A stretch of DNA of 64,000 nt from positions 1,116,001 through 1,180,000 of the forward strand of contig NZ_CP012552.1 in NCBI RefSeq assembly GCF_004803855.2. Direction: 5' to 3'. This DNA is from Campylobacter sp. RM16192. Lineage in GTDB: Bacteria > Campylobacterota > Campylobacteria > Campylobacterales > Campylobacteraceae. The position numbers were made by a program, and so were the translations under genes. Under the pieces are notes generated by a model that was not told where the DNA came from, did not search any database, and was given only the letters and a program-made list of their open reading frames with translations. Shown in pieces: positions 51,710 to 59,996 of this stretch (positions within the stretch are counted from its first letter, which is position 1; the number at the start of each line of letters is the position of its first letter).

Positions 51710-52909
51710 TCAATTTAAATAAATGATGCCGTATTCATCAGCTTGTCCGTATGGGTCATCATTGTTTTGTTTGGATTGTGTTTTTTTCTTCTCTAAAAAC
51801 ATATTTGCTATGTCATTTTCTGGGCTGACGTTTTGCAAGTTGTTGAAAAGCATCCCTGCGCCAAAATTACTATTTATGCGCTCTTTGCCATAAAGGATTT
51901 TTTCTAGCTTCGATGGGTCAACTGCCAAGCTTCTGACCTGCTCCAACATTTCATCAGCGCCTCTATACCCCTGCTCTTTTGCCTGAATGGCAGTTTGATA
52001 CATTTCGCTTAAAATTTGGTTGCGTCTTGATACTATTTCAGCAGCTGCAGTGTCTGCACCCAACAAGCCAGGAGTTAGCCTTTCCCCCATATTCTCATAG
52101 TTGAATTTTCCTTGCCCTTTTTGATTGTCTGCATAAGCCCCTTGATACGTACTAAGTGCAGCTCTGTAGTTTCTGCTACTTTCGCTAAGATTAGGGTTGT
52201 GGTAAGCAATCGTGTCCCATCCACCACCAAGAGTTGATATACCATCGCCACCACCAGCACTATTTGCTGCATAAACCAATCTATCCAGCGCAGCAAGTTC
52301 GTTTAAGCCCTTATTAAAAGAACTTTGAGTTTTTGCTATTGCGTTCTTAAGAGCAGTCGTCTCGCCGCTTTCTTTCCCTGCCGCTTCCCTATTCTTAATG
52401 GCTTGTGGGCTTAAATAGGCATTTCGATATGCTCTAAATTGAAATGGCGACCAATTTTGAGACTCTTGAGGGTATTGCCCTCCAAGCATTGTGAATAGTT
52501 GGTCTTGCTCTAAGTCTTGTTGATAAGCTTTTTGGTCGGCTATTCTTTGTCTTTCGGCAACTTCATTTTGTCTTTGAATTGTGCTGTCTCTTTTTGCTCT
52601 TGCAGCCTCTTTTTTTTGCCATTCCCAAAAATTTCTCTGATCGACTCTAAAATCATTAGTGGCTTGCAGACTTTTTTCACGCAATTCTAAATCTTTATTA
52701 TGATAGTTGATTGTCTCATTTAACTTGTTTTGATTGATCCCCTCATTCGCCAAATTACTCCTCTTTGCCTCATCAATCTTCATCTGATTTTGGTTTTTTG
52801 TTACATTGTCTTTGTAAATATCCCAAAGGGAGCGCCCAACCTCTCCAACTGCATCAATCATATTTGTGTTGTAGTTAAAATCTACCCTGTTTGGATTAAA
52901 ATATGCCAT
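51710..52909 (-). CDS. Phage structural protein, probably internal (399 aa)
   Basis: 399 aa. Residues ~30-150 are charged coiled coil (QNQMKIDEAKRSNLANEGIN; RQNEVAERQRIADQKAYQQD), then a globular Gln/Tyr-rich part (AYRNAYLSPQAIKNREAAGK) and an acidic C-terminus. It is located between an internal protein and the scaffold-type gene, the site of ejection-protein genes in podoviruses. No family recognised. Confidence 0.55.
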   Translation of the reverse strand: MAYFNPNRVDFNYNTNMIDAVGEVGRSLWDIYKDNVTKNQNQMKIDEAKRSNLANEGINQNKLNETINYHNKDLELREKSLQATNDFRVDQRNFWEWQKKEAARAKRDSTIQRQNEVAERQRIADQKAYQQDLEQDQLFTMLGGQYPQESQNWSPFQFRAYRNAYLSPQAIKNREAAGKESGETTALKNAIAKTQSSFNKGLNELAALDRLVYAANSAGGGDGISTLGGGWDTIAYHNPNLSESSRNYRAALSTYQGAYADNQKGQGKFNYENMGERLTPGLLGADTAAAEIVSRRNQILSEMYQTAIQAKEQGYRGADEMLEQVRSLAVDPSKLEKILYGKERINSNFGAGMLFNNLQNVSPENDIANMFLEKKKTQSKQNNDDPYGQADEYGIIYLN

Positions 52910-52960
52910 TATCGCTCCTCTTTTTTGTAAATGTGATATACTTTCATAAAGGATTTGTTT

Positions 52961-53245
52961 ATGAAATATTTTCTTTCTATTGCATTGTGTTTATATCTGA
53001 CTGGCTGTGCTGCGCATGAGCAAGAAGACTTTTTAAGAACATCACTAAACACTCTTGACCGTGACTTCTCAGGCGAAAACAACGCACAAAACGGCTTAAT
53101 TGCTGGAAGTATTCTTTTGGGCATAAATTTGCTAAGTGATGCTGCTGATTTTATTGCAAAAAAAGTTAATAGCAGTGACGATGAGGCTGTTAATGTAGAT
53201 TTAAATACAACAACAAGCACAGACCATAATGCAACACTTCCATAA
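52961..53245 (+). CDS. Lipoprotein moron on the opposite strand of the head operon
   Basis: 94 aa from ATG 52961 (AAAGGA upstream; -10 TATACT at 52937-52942 preceded by TGTGA). Lipobox CLYLTGCAAHEQ. The mature part has a short hydrophobic helix (LIAGSILLGINLLSDAADFI) and an Asp/Asn/Thr-rich end. It occupies its own 340-bp slot against the direction of the late operon. Surface lipoproteins in prophages often block superinfection. A minus-strand ORF covering the same DNA looks like its shadow. Confidence 0.7.
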   Translation: MKYFLSIALCLYLTGCAAHEQEDFLRTSLNTLDRDFSGENNAQNGLIAGSILLGINLLSDAADFIAKKVNSSDDEAVNVDLNTTTSTDHNATLP

Positions 53246-53249
53246 GCCA

Positions 53250-53318
53250 TTATTTAAGCCCCCATTGTTGTTTGATAGCTTCCATTCTACCTCTAGCGTA
53301 AGTAATGTTTTCTATCAT
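53250..53318 (-). CDS. 22-aa leader-size ORF after the 117-aa gene
   Basis: MIENITYARGRMEAIKQQWG-like 22-residue peptide. It begins in an ATGA overlap with the stop of the upstream gene and has GAGGAG before it. It may be a genuine small virion accessory or a ribosome trap at the end of this segment. Confidence 0.4.
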   Translation of the reverse strand: MIENITYARGRMEAIKQQWGLK

Positions 53319-53671
53319 CACTGCTCCTCTTCACGGCTCTTTTGGAAGTTTGAAGCGTTCCAAGCATTAATTAAATTTTGATTAGCTCGGTTTTCTCTGT
53401 CAATCTGCCTCTTTGATAGCATTTTGTTAAAGTCAAACGCCTCTTTTTGATATTTAAGTGCTTTATTTGCTATTTTTTGTTTTTGATAACCATCATAAAT
53501 CGCCCCTGCCGTGCCTAAAGCCGACAAGATATTAGGCGTGCCTGCTTTATCGCTTCCACCTAACCAATTAAGAGCCGAATTACTAGCACTTTTTAATCTA
53601 TCCATAAAAGTAGGTTGGTAAGATGGCGCCCCCATAAGACCTAATGATTTTCCTACACTGTAAAAGTCCAT
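53318..53671 (-). CDS. Small internal virion-type protein (117 aa)
   Basis: 117 aa. Gly/Ala-rich amphipathic middle (NILSALGTAGAIYDGYQKQK) flanked by polar helices (YQKEAFDFNKMLSKRQIDRE). This resembles the small ejection protein encoded beside portal genes in podoviruses such as T7 gp14. Same operon as the scaffold-like gene, three bases away. Confidence 0.5.
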   Translation of the reverse strand: MDFYSVGKSLGLMGAPSYQPTFMDRLKSASNSALNWLGGSDKAGTPNILSALGTAGAIYDGYQKQKIANKALKYQKEAFDFNKMLSKRQIDRENRANQNLINAWNASNFQKSREEEQ

Positions 53672-53674
53672 TTC

Positions 53675-54346
53675 TTACTCCTTATACATCATCCCCACGC
53701 TTTTAAGAAGCTCTGCACCTAATTCAATATCGCTCACTTCTTCGCCTCTTTTTTGACGCTCAAATGCGCCTACATCATTCCCTGTCCTGTTGTTGCCGAT
53801 TATCTCATCGGGCCTCTCGTTAGATTTGGCAAGATTAATCATAGCGGTAGCTACGGCTTTCCAGCCCAAATAATCCTCACTTAGTAGTGGCAAAAAGCCG
53901 TTTTTCTCGGCAAACTCCCCAAGCTCCTCAAGTTTTATGGTGGGAAAATCTTTTTTAAACTCAACAGAATTCTTATCAAAAACCTCTTGTTGTCTTTTTG
54001 CTTCAAGTTGTGCCTCCTGTGCCTCTTGAAAAGCCTTTAGTTGTTCTTGTATTTGCCCGATGTTTCCTATACCCAAGCTATCTAAAAACGCTTGTTGTTC
54101 AGGTGGCAAGTTAGGCTTTTGCGCTTCCTGCTCCGCTTTTGCTTGCTCTGCCTTTTGAGCCTCTACACTTCGCATAGCGTCAGCCATTAATGCCTTTAGC
54201 TTTTCCGCATCAAAAGGATTTTCATTAGCAGGCTCTTTGGTTTCAGGTTGCGTCTGCTCTACTTGTGGCTCTATCGGTGTTTCCTTGACTTCCTCCTCGC
54301 CGTTTATCTCATTTACTAGTGATAGTATTGCCTCATTCTCTGTCAT
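53675..54346 (-). CDS. Scaffold-like protein
   Basis: 223 aa, very acidic and Gln/Glu-rich N-terminal half (EEEVKETPIEPQVEQTQPE), coiled coil (AKAEQEAQKPNLPPEQQAFL; LKAFQEAQEAQLEAKRQQEV), then a helical C-terminal region. Composition and position after the portal fit a scaffolding protein. Confidence 0.6.
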   Translation of the reverse strand: MTENEAILSLVNEINGEEEVKETPIEPQVEQTQPETKEPANENPFDAEKLKALMADAMRSVEAQKAEQAKAEQEAQKPNLPPEQQAFLDSLGIGNIGQIQEQLKAFQEAQEAQLEAKRQQEVFDKNSVEFKKDFPTIKLEELGEFAEKNGFLPLLSEDYLGWKAVATAMINLAKSNERPDEIIGNNRTGNDVGAFERQKRGEEVSDIELGAELLKSVGMMYKE

Positions 54347-54599
54347 CTTGTTCCTCCTTATAGTCGTCTAAATAATTTAAAAAGTCCTCGATCAGCTTTA
54401 GCCTATCAAGAGCCCTTAGCCTCTGCTCGTCAGTGTTTGTTTTGTTTTCGCAAATTTCCATACTCTCTGTGTAATGCGCTGCCACATATCCCATAAAGTC
54501 CTTAAAAGGCTTTTTCTCACATAAACCCTGTAGGGATTGGTTGCTCTGCAACTTGTCCCATAGATGGGATAGCAGGCTCAATCTGATTGAATTTAGCAT
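54333..54599 (-). CDS. Small phage protein overlapping the portal end
   Basis: At most 88 aa; the first ~27 codons overlap the portal gene, so the true start may be later (ATG 54494, giving ~53 aa). C-terminal helix EQRLRALDRLKLIEDFLNYL and an acidic tail. It overlaps the scaffold-like gene by 14 bp. Unknown function. Confidence 0.5.
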   Translation of the reverse strand: MLNSIRLSLLSHLWDKLQSNQSLQGLCEKKPFKDFMGYVAAHYTESMEICENKTNTDEQRLRALDRLKLIEDFLNYLDDYKEEQDDRE

Positions 54600-56085
54600 T
54601 CAATTCACTCTCCTTTCCAATAAAATCATCAGGATTTTTAATTCCATAAAGCGGTAATAACTCTAGTAAGATTTTTTCATTAGCTATTTTCATCCTCTCT
54701 GCGCCTTGTTGATCACCAGTTTGCAAACAAAGACCAAATTGCGCGCCTATGATTTGGCTTGCATCCATTAGGCTTTGTTTTTGCACCTCTTTGTTTAAAG
54801 CCCCAATTCCTGTATTTAAATTTACGTGAAAGCTCGGCACTTCGCCACGATTAAACCCTGCAAAAAATATCGGGTCGCCATACTTCCAAACCAGAAAAGC
54901 TATACGCTCAAATAACGGCTCAAAAAAAGTTTCGTTGTAAGTTCTTATGTAGCCTTGTAGCCTTACGCTTCCCTCGTTAGCCATTATTGAAGCCATAGTC
55001 GCAGTTTCTCGTCTAGTAGTAGCAGCTCCATTTTGTTGAGGGCTTACACCGCTTACCTCACTCATTTCGTTTTCGATGTTTTGTAAGGCTGCCATAGCTC
55101 CGCCAATATCGCCAGTTGGCAACACTTGCACCGCCGTAGGATTATCAACATAAACAGGCGAGCCTACTCTCTCTAAATCGCTTCTTGAAACGTTGGCGGT
55201 CTTATTCATAAGGATTTTTGGTGCTGTTTGTTGTCTGATTACATCCGTCATTGAATTGCGAGTAACGTTTAATTCATCTTGTAGTGGTATCATAGAAGCT
55301 AATGCAGGCTCGCCATAAGCACAAACATAGGTTTCTTCTTTGGTACTTCTAACTTGTGGGAGCATATAGCCATAAACAAACGGGTTGCCGTCTTTTAACG
55401 CCACACCATCCCTTAAAATAGTTGTTTCGTAAATAGTGCTAACTTGCCATTTGCCTTTTAAGAGTTCATAAACTTCGTATAATTCAATTCTTTCGTAAGG
55501 CTTTTTGTCACTTAGAAGCTTATAATCGGCTTTGAATATCCTTTTGTCAATTAGTTCTTTTATGTCCTCTGCGGTAAGATAAATTTTGTGTGCTATGAAG
55601 CGAATATCGCTTAAATTTCTTGCGTTAGGGTCAAAATAAATGTCATTTATGTCTATCTCGTCTATCGCTAAGTTATTATTTTGCCAATAGACCTTGACGA
55701 TGCTCGAAGCTACAAACGAGGACTTTAAAAAGATAGGTGCAAAAATCTTATATAAATTTACTTGCTCACAATAATGGTCTATTGCGCTTTGCCATTTGTC
55801 TATCACGTCATTGGTTGAGTTTATATAAGGCTCTAATTTGGCAAAAGTATCATTATTAAAGTATGTTTCGGTTAATCCGTCATAAATTCTCTTGGCTTTA
55901 GCGTTTAACTTCGGTATGTAGTTTTTGCTTTTGTTTCTATCTTTTAGGCTTTTAAGCTGCTCCGGCTCTAGTAATAGCAAATAAGCATCGTTAAGCTTGT
56001 CAAATATTTTTTTGTAGTGTTCATATCCGCTCTTGGCTTGGCTAATTAGCTCTTGCAGATATGTGCCACGATCATCTTTGTTCAT
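54517..56085 (-). CDS. Portal protein (P22-like)
   Basis: 522 aa. Landmarks of the P22-type portal: an early helical part, DEIDINDIYFDPNARNLSDIRF, LQDELNVTRNSMTDVIRQQ, IENEMSEVSGVSPQQNGAAT, and IRTYNETFFEPLFERIAFLVW. Twelve subunits form the DNA channel at one vertex and bind the terminase. It is preceded by a small HTH gene that overlaps it by 14 bp. Confidence 0.8.
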   Translation of the reverse strand: MNKDDRGTYLQELISQAKSGYEHYKKIFDKLNDAYLLLLEPEQLKSLKDRNKSKNYIPKLNAKAKRIYDGLTETYFNNDTFAKLEPYINSTNDVIDKWQSAIDHYCEQVNLYKIFAPIFLKSSFVASSIVKVYWQNNNLAIDEIDINDIYFDPNARNLSDIRFIAHKIYLTAEDIKELIDKRIFKADYKLLSDKKPYERIELYEVYELLKGKWQVSTIYETTILRDGVALKDGNPFVYGYMLPQVRSTKEETYVCAYGEPALASMIPLQDELNVTRNSMTDVIRQQTAPKILMNKTANVSRSDLERVGSPVYVDNPTAVQVLPTGDIGGAMAALQNIENEMSEVSGVSPQQNGAATTRRETATMASIMANEGSVRLQGYIRTYNETFFEPLFERIAFLVWKYGDPIFFAGFNRGEVPSFHVNLNTGIGALNKEVQKQSLMDASQIIGAQFGLCLQTGDQQGAERMKIANEKILLELLPLYGIKNPDDFIGKESELNAKFNQIEPAIPSMGQVAEQPIPTGFM

Positions 56086-56386
56086 TTTTCTTCCTTATCC
56101 GATAAAAGGTTGTTTTCCCTATGCCTGTCAGCTCTCGCACCCTATCCATACATACGCCTTGGCTGATTAAGGCTTCGGCTATTTTGATTTTATGTTGCTT
56201 GGTTGGTACCATTTTGAGCCCTCCCACCAATTCGCAAATCAAAGCCGATACTGTTATTTTGATAGCTTCATCATTCAAGGTCGCAAGTCGCCTAACAAGC
56301 ATTGGGTCTATTCGCTCATAAATATAATCGATTTGTTGTCCCAAATCTACCCTATTTTGGGAATTACCAGCCTGAGTTTGTTTCAT
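56072..56386 (-). CDS. Small HTH phage protein between terminase and portal
   Basis: 104 aa. C-terminal HTH: KIAEALISQGVCMDRVRELTGIGKTTFYRIRK. The upstream part is helical (ERIDPMLVRRLATLNDEAIK). It overlaps terL by 23 bp and portal by 14 bp. A DNA-binding role in packaging or late control is likely. Confidence 0.65.
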   Translation of the reverse strand: MKQTQAGNSQNRVDLGQQIDYIYERIDPMLVRRLATLNDEAIKITVSALICELVGGLKMVPTKQHKIKIAEALISQGVCMDRVRELTGIGKTTFYRIRKKNEQR

Positions 56387-57665
56387 AGTCCCTCTCTACT
56401 TCACGCACAAAAGCAGGGTTGATAATATCAAAAAACGTCAAGGCTAAAGCATCGGCATAGTCAGGTGACACACCATAGTTTTTTTTGATTGTTTCTTTTG
56501 GGATAATCAAATACCGCTCTTTGTTGTCGTAGCTAAACTCAATCATTTGAAGTTGTTTTTTGATTTTTTCATTTGCGTCCATTGAGAGCAGATGAAACTT
56601 GTTTTTAAGTGTGAAAAACATTTCGGCTCTTTTGTTAGCATACTGCCTTTCGTCTGCAGCTTTGAAACTTGCCTTTGCTTCTCTGACTACGCTTCTAAGT
56701 CCTAAATCACAAAGCAGATCATAAACTCCTGCACCGACCCCTATTGTGTCGATAAATATCGCAATCGGTTTGATTTCTGCTCGCTCATATCTGCCGTATA
56801 TTTCTCTTGCAAGCTCTGTAGTGCTTTGTATTCTAAAACCATCAAAGCTCTTGACGCGATAACCCTCACGAATACATAATACGCTTTCATCATCGCCATC
56901 TCTTGCCACATCAAGCCCCCAAATCCCAAAAGCGGATGGGTTGTATTGCCATTCTAAACTAAAAGAATTTTCGATAATCGATAGAGGAAATAGTGAGTTT
57001 GTTGTAGTGTCTAAAAACTCCCCATAAATTTCTTGTCTGACTACATCTGAACCAATACCGCCAAGCTCATCAATCATTTTGTCGATTTCCTCTCTTTTTA
57101 GCAGAGGGTTATCGTAACTGCTAAATTGATAGTTAATCCATTCCTTATCGTCCTTCATCCCGCGACTTGCAAGCTCATAAAATTTATTTTTGCCTTTTGG
57201 CACGCCTCCTATAAAAGCTCTTGAGTTTGGATTGTCTAGTAGCATAGGTCTTATAGCATTATCCCAGAGGTAAGGGTCTTTTAAAATAATACCTGCCTCG
57301 TTTAAAATAACGATGTCATACCCAAACCCCTCAATGTTTTCAGGTCTTTCGGCTGATCTCATATCAAGCCAAGCGGTATTAATATTAAGTTGTTTATCTT
57401 GGGCGTTAAAGCTCCACATCTCTTTTGGGAGCTGCTTGAGTTCGGGTCTAAAATATCTCTCGTAATATCTTTTTAGGTTTGAATTGATAGTATCCACCCA
57501 AAGGATTTTTTTATCCTCCAAAAGCCACTCAATGCAGGCATTAGCAATACCTTTGGTAAAACCAAACCTGCGCCCTTTTTCTATCGTGGTAAATCTCTTT
57601 TGATTAACGAAAAATACTTCTCTTTGCTGTGGAGTGTAGGAAAGCTTTAAATTTATATCACTCAC
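56364..57665 (-). CDS. Terminase large subunit
   Basis: 433 aa. The ATPase half has a Walker A-like EKGRRFGFTKG (about 29-39, lacking the usual GKT/S) and Walker B YDIVILNEAG. The RNase H-like nuclease half has LDVARDGDDESV, IFIDTIGVGAGVYD and SPDYADALALTFF, the three acidic sites. It pumps and cuts DNA during head filling. It overlaps the putative small subunit gene by 8 bp. Confidence 0.9.
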   Translation of the reverse strand: MSDINLKLSYTPQQREVFFVNQKRFTTIEKGRRFGFTKGIANACIEWLLEDKKILWVDTINSNLKRYYERYFRPELKQLPKEMWSFNAQDKQLNINTAWLDMRSAERPENIEGFGYDIVILNEAGIILKDPYLWDNAIRPMLLDNPNSRAFIGGVPKGKNKFYELASRGMKDDKEWINYQFSSYDNPLLKREEIDKMIDELGGIGSDVVRQEIYGEFLDTTTNSLFPLSIIENSFSLEWQYNPSAFGIWGLDVARDGDDESVLCIREGYRVKSFDGFRIQSTTELAREIYGRYERAEIKPIAIFIDTIGVGAGVYDLLCDLGLRSVVREAKASFKAADERQYANKRAEMFFTLKNKFHLLSMDANEKIKKQLQMIEFSYDNKERYLIIPKETIKKNYGVSPDYADALALTFFDIINPAFVREVERDYETNSGW

Positions 57666-58188
57666 TCTTTAGCTCCTTGCGTTCTATGACTATCTTTGTG
57701 GATTGCTGAGCGTTTGTATTCGTGATTTGAGTTGTAGGCGCTTTCGTAACTACGCCCAACGTTTCGCCACCTTTGTGAATTGCTTCTTGTAAATTTTTTA
57801 AATCAAGAGGGTTTAGTTCTACAGGCTCAAAAATTTGTGTGCCGTCGCCAATATTCACTTTGTCCATCTTGGTGTTTTTGTCTATCATTTCAGTGGCTCT
57901 TTTTATTAGCTTGTGAGTAGCATTGAATATAAGCCCCCGATTAAAAGCTTCATCTTTTGCAGCGCTCAAAATACTGCTCATTTCTACTTCCGATTTTTCA
58001 TTTTGAGCCGACAATAACGATATTTGAGCTTCGACCAAATGCTCATTTTCTGGTGTTAAGCCTTTAAGTAAATTAGCCACAGATCCATTTGAAATATTAT
58101 ATTTTTTAGCTAGCTCTCTTTGGCTAAATTTGCCCGTGTGAAAATCAGCCAAAATTTTTTCTTTTGCTTCGTCTGTTATCCTTGCCAT
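57658..58188 (-). CDS. Probable terminase small subunit
   Basis: 176 aa. N-terminal HTH FSQRELAKKYNISNGSVANLLKG, then helical oligomerisation region (SSILSAAKDEAFNRGLIFNA), and a polar C-terminus (TQITNTNAQQSTKIVIERKE). It precedes terL as small subunits do and overlaps it. Confidence 0.75.
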   Translation of the reverse strand: MARITDEAKEKILADFHTGKFSQRELAKKYNISNGSVANLLKGLTPENEHLVEAQISLLSAQNEKSEVEMSSILSAAKDEAFNRGLIFNATHKLIKRATEMIDKNTKMDKVNIGDGTQIFEPVELNPLDLKNLQEAIHKGGETLGVVTKAPTTQITNTNAQQSTKIVIERKELKSE

Positions 58189-58575
58189 CTATTTCAACTC
58201 ACTCATTACAAAATCTATCGCTTCGCCTGAGCCGTAGCAAACCCTCGCGGAACCCTCATCAAGCATATTTAAAAACTCTATCCACTCTTTTTGTTCCAGG
58301 CTTACTTTGCTTACTTTCTTGTCGGCACGTTTCATCTCGACATATAAAATTCTGTGAGGTAGAAATATCATCAGATCAGGAAAGCCTGCATAAGTGCCGA
58401 GAGCTTTTAGTTTCTTTTTGTATTGCACGCTTGCCATTCTTTCATTTGCCACGTGTATATGTCTTATGCGTTGAACTCTTAGCCATTTGACAAAAGCCTT
58501 TTGCTCTTGCTCTTCGTATGGTATTTGCCCTATAGCTTGCATGTGAGCTACCGTATTTTCGTAGTTTGGTATCAC
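58189..58575 (-). CDS. VRR-NUC domain nuclease
   Basis: 128 aa. Motifs EEQEQKAFVKWLRVQ, GTYAGFPDLMIFLPHRILYVEMKRADKK and CYGSGEAIDFVM match the VRR-NUC family (PD-(D/E)XK fold), common in phage replication regions for resolving branched DNA. One base separates it from the small terminase gene. Confidence 0.88.
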   Translation of the reverse strand: MIPNYENTVAHMQAIGQIPYEEQEQKAFVKWLRVQRIRHIHVANERMASVQYKKKLKALGTYAGFPDLMIFLPHRILYVEMKRADKKVSKVSLEQKEWIEFLNMLDEGSARVCYGSGEAIDFVMSELK

Positions 58576-58778
58576 AATAAACTTCCTTGCTTGCTATTTA
58601 AATTCGCTTCCTTGATTTTCTTGTTGAGTTTCTTTAGCTGGTTATTTAATAGTCCTACTTCATATTCTTTGACTAGCATTGTGCTTTGCGCCTTTTGTCC
58701 GTCAGGGTTATAAAAACTCACTTCGTATTGATAGCCGTTGATTTTCTTTAGCCTAATTTCGTCTAGTTCTTTGATCAT
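58572..58778 (-). CDS. Small phage protein (68 aa)
   Basis: 68 aa. Two beta-like strands (GYQYEVSFYNPDGQKAQST) then a basic coiled coil (LNNQLKKLNKKIKEAN). It overlaps both neighbours by 4 bp. Function unknown; probably binds DNA or a replication protein. Confidence 0.6.
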   Translation of the reverse strand: MIKELDEIRLKKINGYQYEVSFYNPDGQKAQSTMLVKEYEVGLLNNQLKKLNKKIKEANLNSKQGSLL

Positions 58779-59635
58779 GCTATTTCCTCACTAAACTCTA
58801 CGACATCATCTGCCCCGTGTTCTTTCTTTAGAAAATTTGGTATCGTGGTTTTCCATTTCTTGCCACTATCTGTTAGTCTGTCTTTGGCACAATAAAGAAC
58901 TCTAGTGTCTTCTTTGTCATCGTATTTCAAGTAAAAAATCATATCGCTATCATAGACTTGGTCGTTACCGCCCTTTAGGCTAAGTCTGCCACTCTTTAGG
59001 TCGGCTTCGTTCATTTGGTTGATTAGCATTATAATTACGCCAGTTTCTCTGCATATTCTGCTTAGTGTGGCAGATATAAACACGTTTTTTACATAATCAT
59101 CCATCTTCTCTTTCGTTTGAATTTTCATACGGCTATCGATAGCAACAAACTTTACGCCTTGCTTGATTAACTCTTTTATTCTGCGTTCTATCACGTCAAG
59201 ATATGGTTCGTCTTGGATTAGGAATAGATTCCGCCTAAAGCTTGTTTTTGAAAATCTAAGCTTGCGATATAAGACCTTTTCGTACATCTCGTAGCTAAAA
59301 AATGCCACTTTGTCGTTTTCGCCTAGTTTTTGAAGTAGCTCTAGCACAAAGGTTGTTTTCCCTGCAAAGCTTTCGCCTGCTACGTTGATAAAGCTACCCT
59401 CTGCCAATCCTGCTCCTCCCAGCTTTTCATCTAGCCAATAAAGCCCTGTAGGGATAAATTTTAAAGGTGGTGTGGCATCTAGTCTTTTAAAACAGCCCTC
59501 AAGGGTTTCAAACTCGTCTTTTTTGTTAAAGTTTGTTAGCTTGTCAAGGTGTGACCCCAAAAGTGTTATGGTTTCTTTTAGTGCGTCTTGCAACTCTTCG
59601 GGTGTTCTGCAATGTGAAAAATCAAGCCCTTTCAT
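58775..59635 (-). CDS. DnaB-type helicase, RecA-like (C-terminal) domain as a separate protein
   Basis: 286 aa. Begins with a short helical linker; then PTGLYWLDEKLGGAGLAEGSF, Walker A VAGESFAGKTTF, VAFFSYEMYEKVL, Walker B KFVAIDSRM and GVIIMLINQMNEADL, with KGGNDQVYDSDMIFYL near the end. These are motifs of the DnaB family motor. The N-terminal DnaB collar is encoded by the overlapping upstream gene. Confidence 0.82.
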   Translation of the reverse strand: MKGLDFSHCRTPEELQDALKETITLLGSHLDKLTNFNKKDEFETLEGCFKRLDATPPLKFIPTGLYWLDEKLGGAGLAEGSFINVAGESFAGKTTFVLELLQKLGENDKVAFFSYEMYEKVLYRKLRFSKTSFRRNLFLIQDEPYLDVIERRIKELIKQGVKFVAIDSRMKIQTKEKMDDYVKNVFISATLSRICRETGVIIMLINQMNEADLKSGRLSLKGGNDQVYDSDMIFYLKYDDKEDTRVLYCAKDRLTDSGKKWKTTIPNFLKKEHGADDVVEFSEEIA

Positions 59636-59994
59636 ACTAAGCCTTTTTGGATGTTTTGGATGGATATAATTGCCTCTATTTCTTTGATTACCGATTGATA
59701 ACTACCGGCTCTTAAAAGTGTATTTGTGGCTAAAATCTGGCACATCTCCTCATGCAAGGTTTTGTCCTCATAAGTCTTAGCTATTAAAAAAGCTCTTATC
59801 GTCTCGTAGTTTTGCCCTGCGACTAAGTTCTTGTTTATAAACTCCGCTATGCGAATTCTTATGCCGCTAAAGAGATTTACATCAAGCCCATCTTTAGCTT
59901 CGTAATAAATCTCGCTATTTTCTTTTAGGCATTGACAAAATAAAGCGCTTGCTAAAACATGACGCTCTAAGCAAATTTTTTCACCCATTCTCAT
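59632..59994 (-). CDS. DnaB N-terminal-like domain protein
   Basis: About 120 aa from ATG 59994 (GGAG 6 bases upstream). It has ICLERHVLASALFCQCLKEN and LFSGIRIRIAEFINKNLV, equivalent to the DnaB N-terminal helical domain that starts EqavLgalL and continues FydprhRxIfexi. It overlaps the motor gene by 4 bp (ATGA), so the two are made together and may rebuild a split helicase. Confidence 0.68.
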   Translation of the reverse strand: MRMGEKICLERHVLASALFCQCLKENSEIYYEAKDGLDVNLFSGIRIRIAEFINKNLVAGQNYETIRAFLIAKTYEDKTLHEEMCQILATNTLLRAGSYQSVIKEIEAIISIQNIQKGLV

Positions 59995-59996
59995 AT

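Noticed and set aside
52909-53250. Minus-strand 113-aa ORF opposite the lipoprotein gene
   Set aside because: Composition (Ser/Leu/Lys runs, no domain) looks like an antisense shadow; the plus-strand frame has a lipobox, a ribosome site and a promoter.
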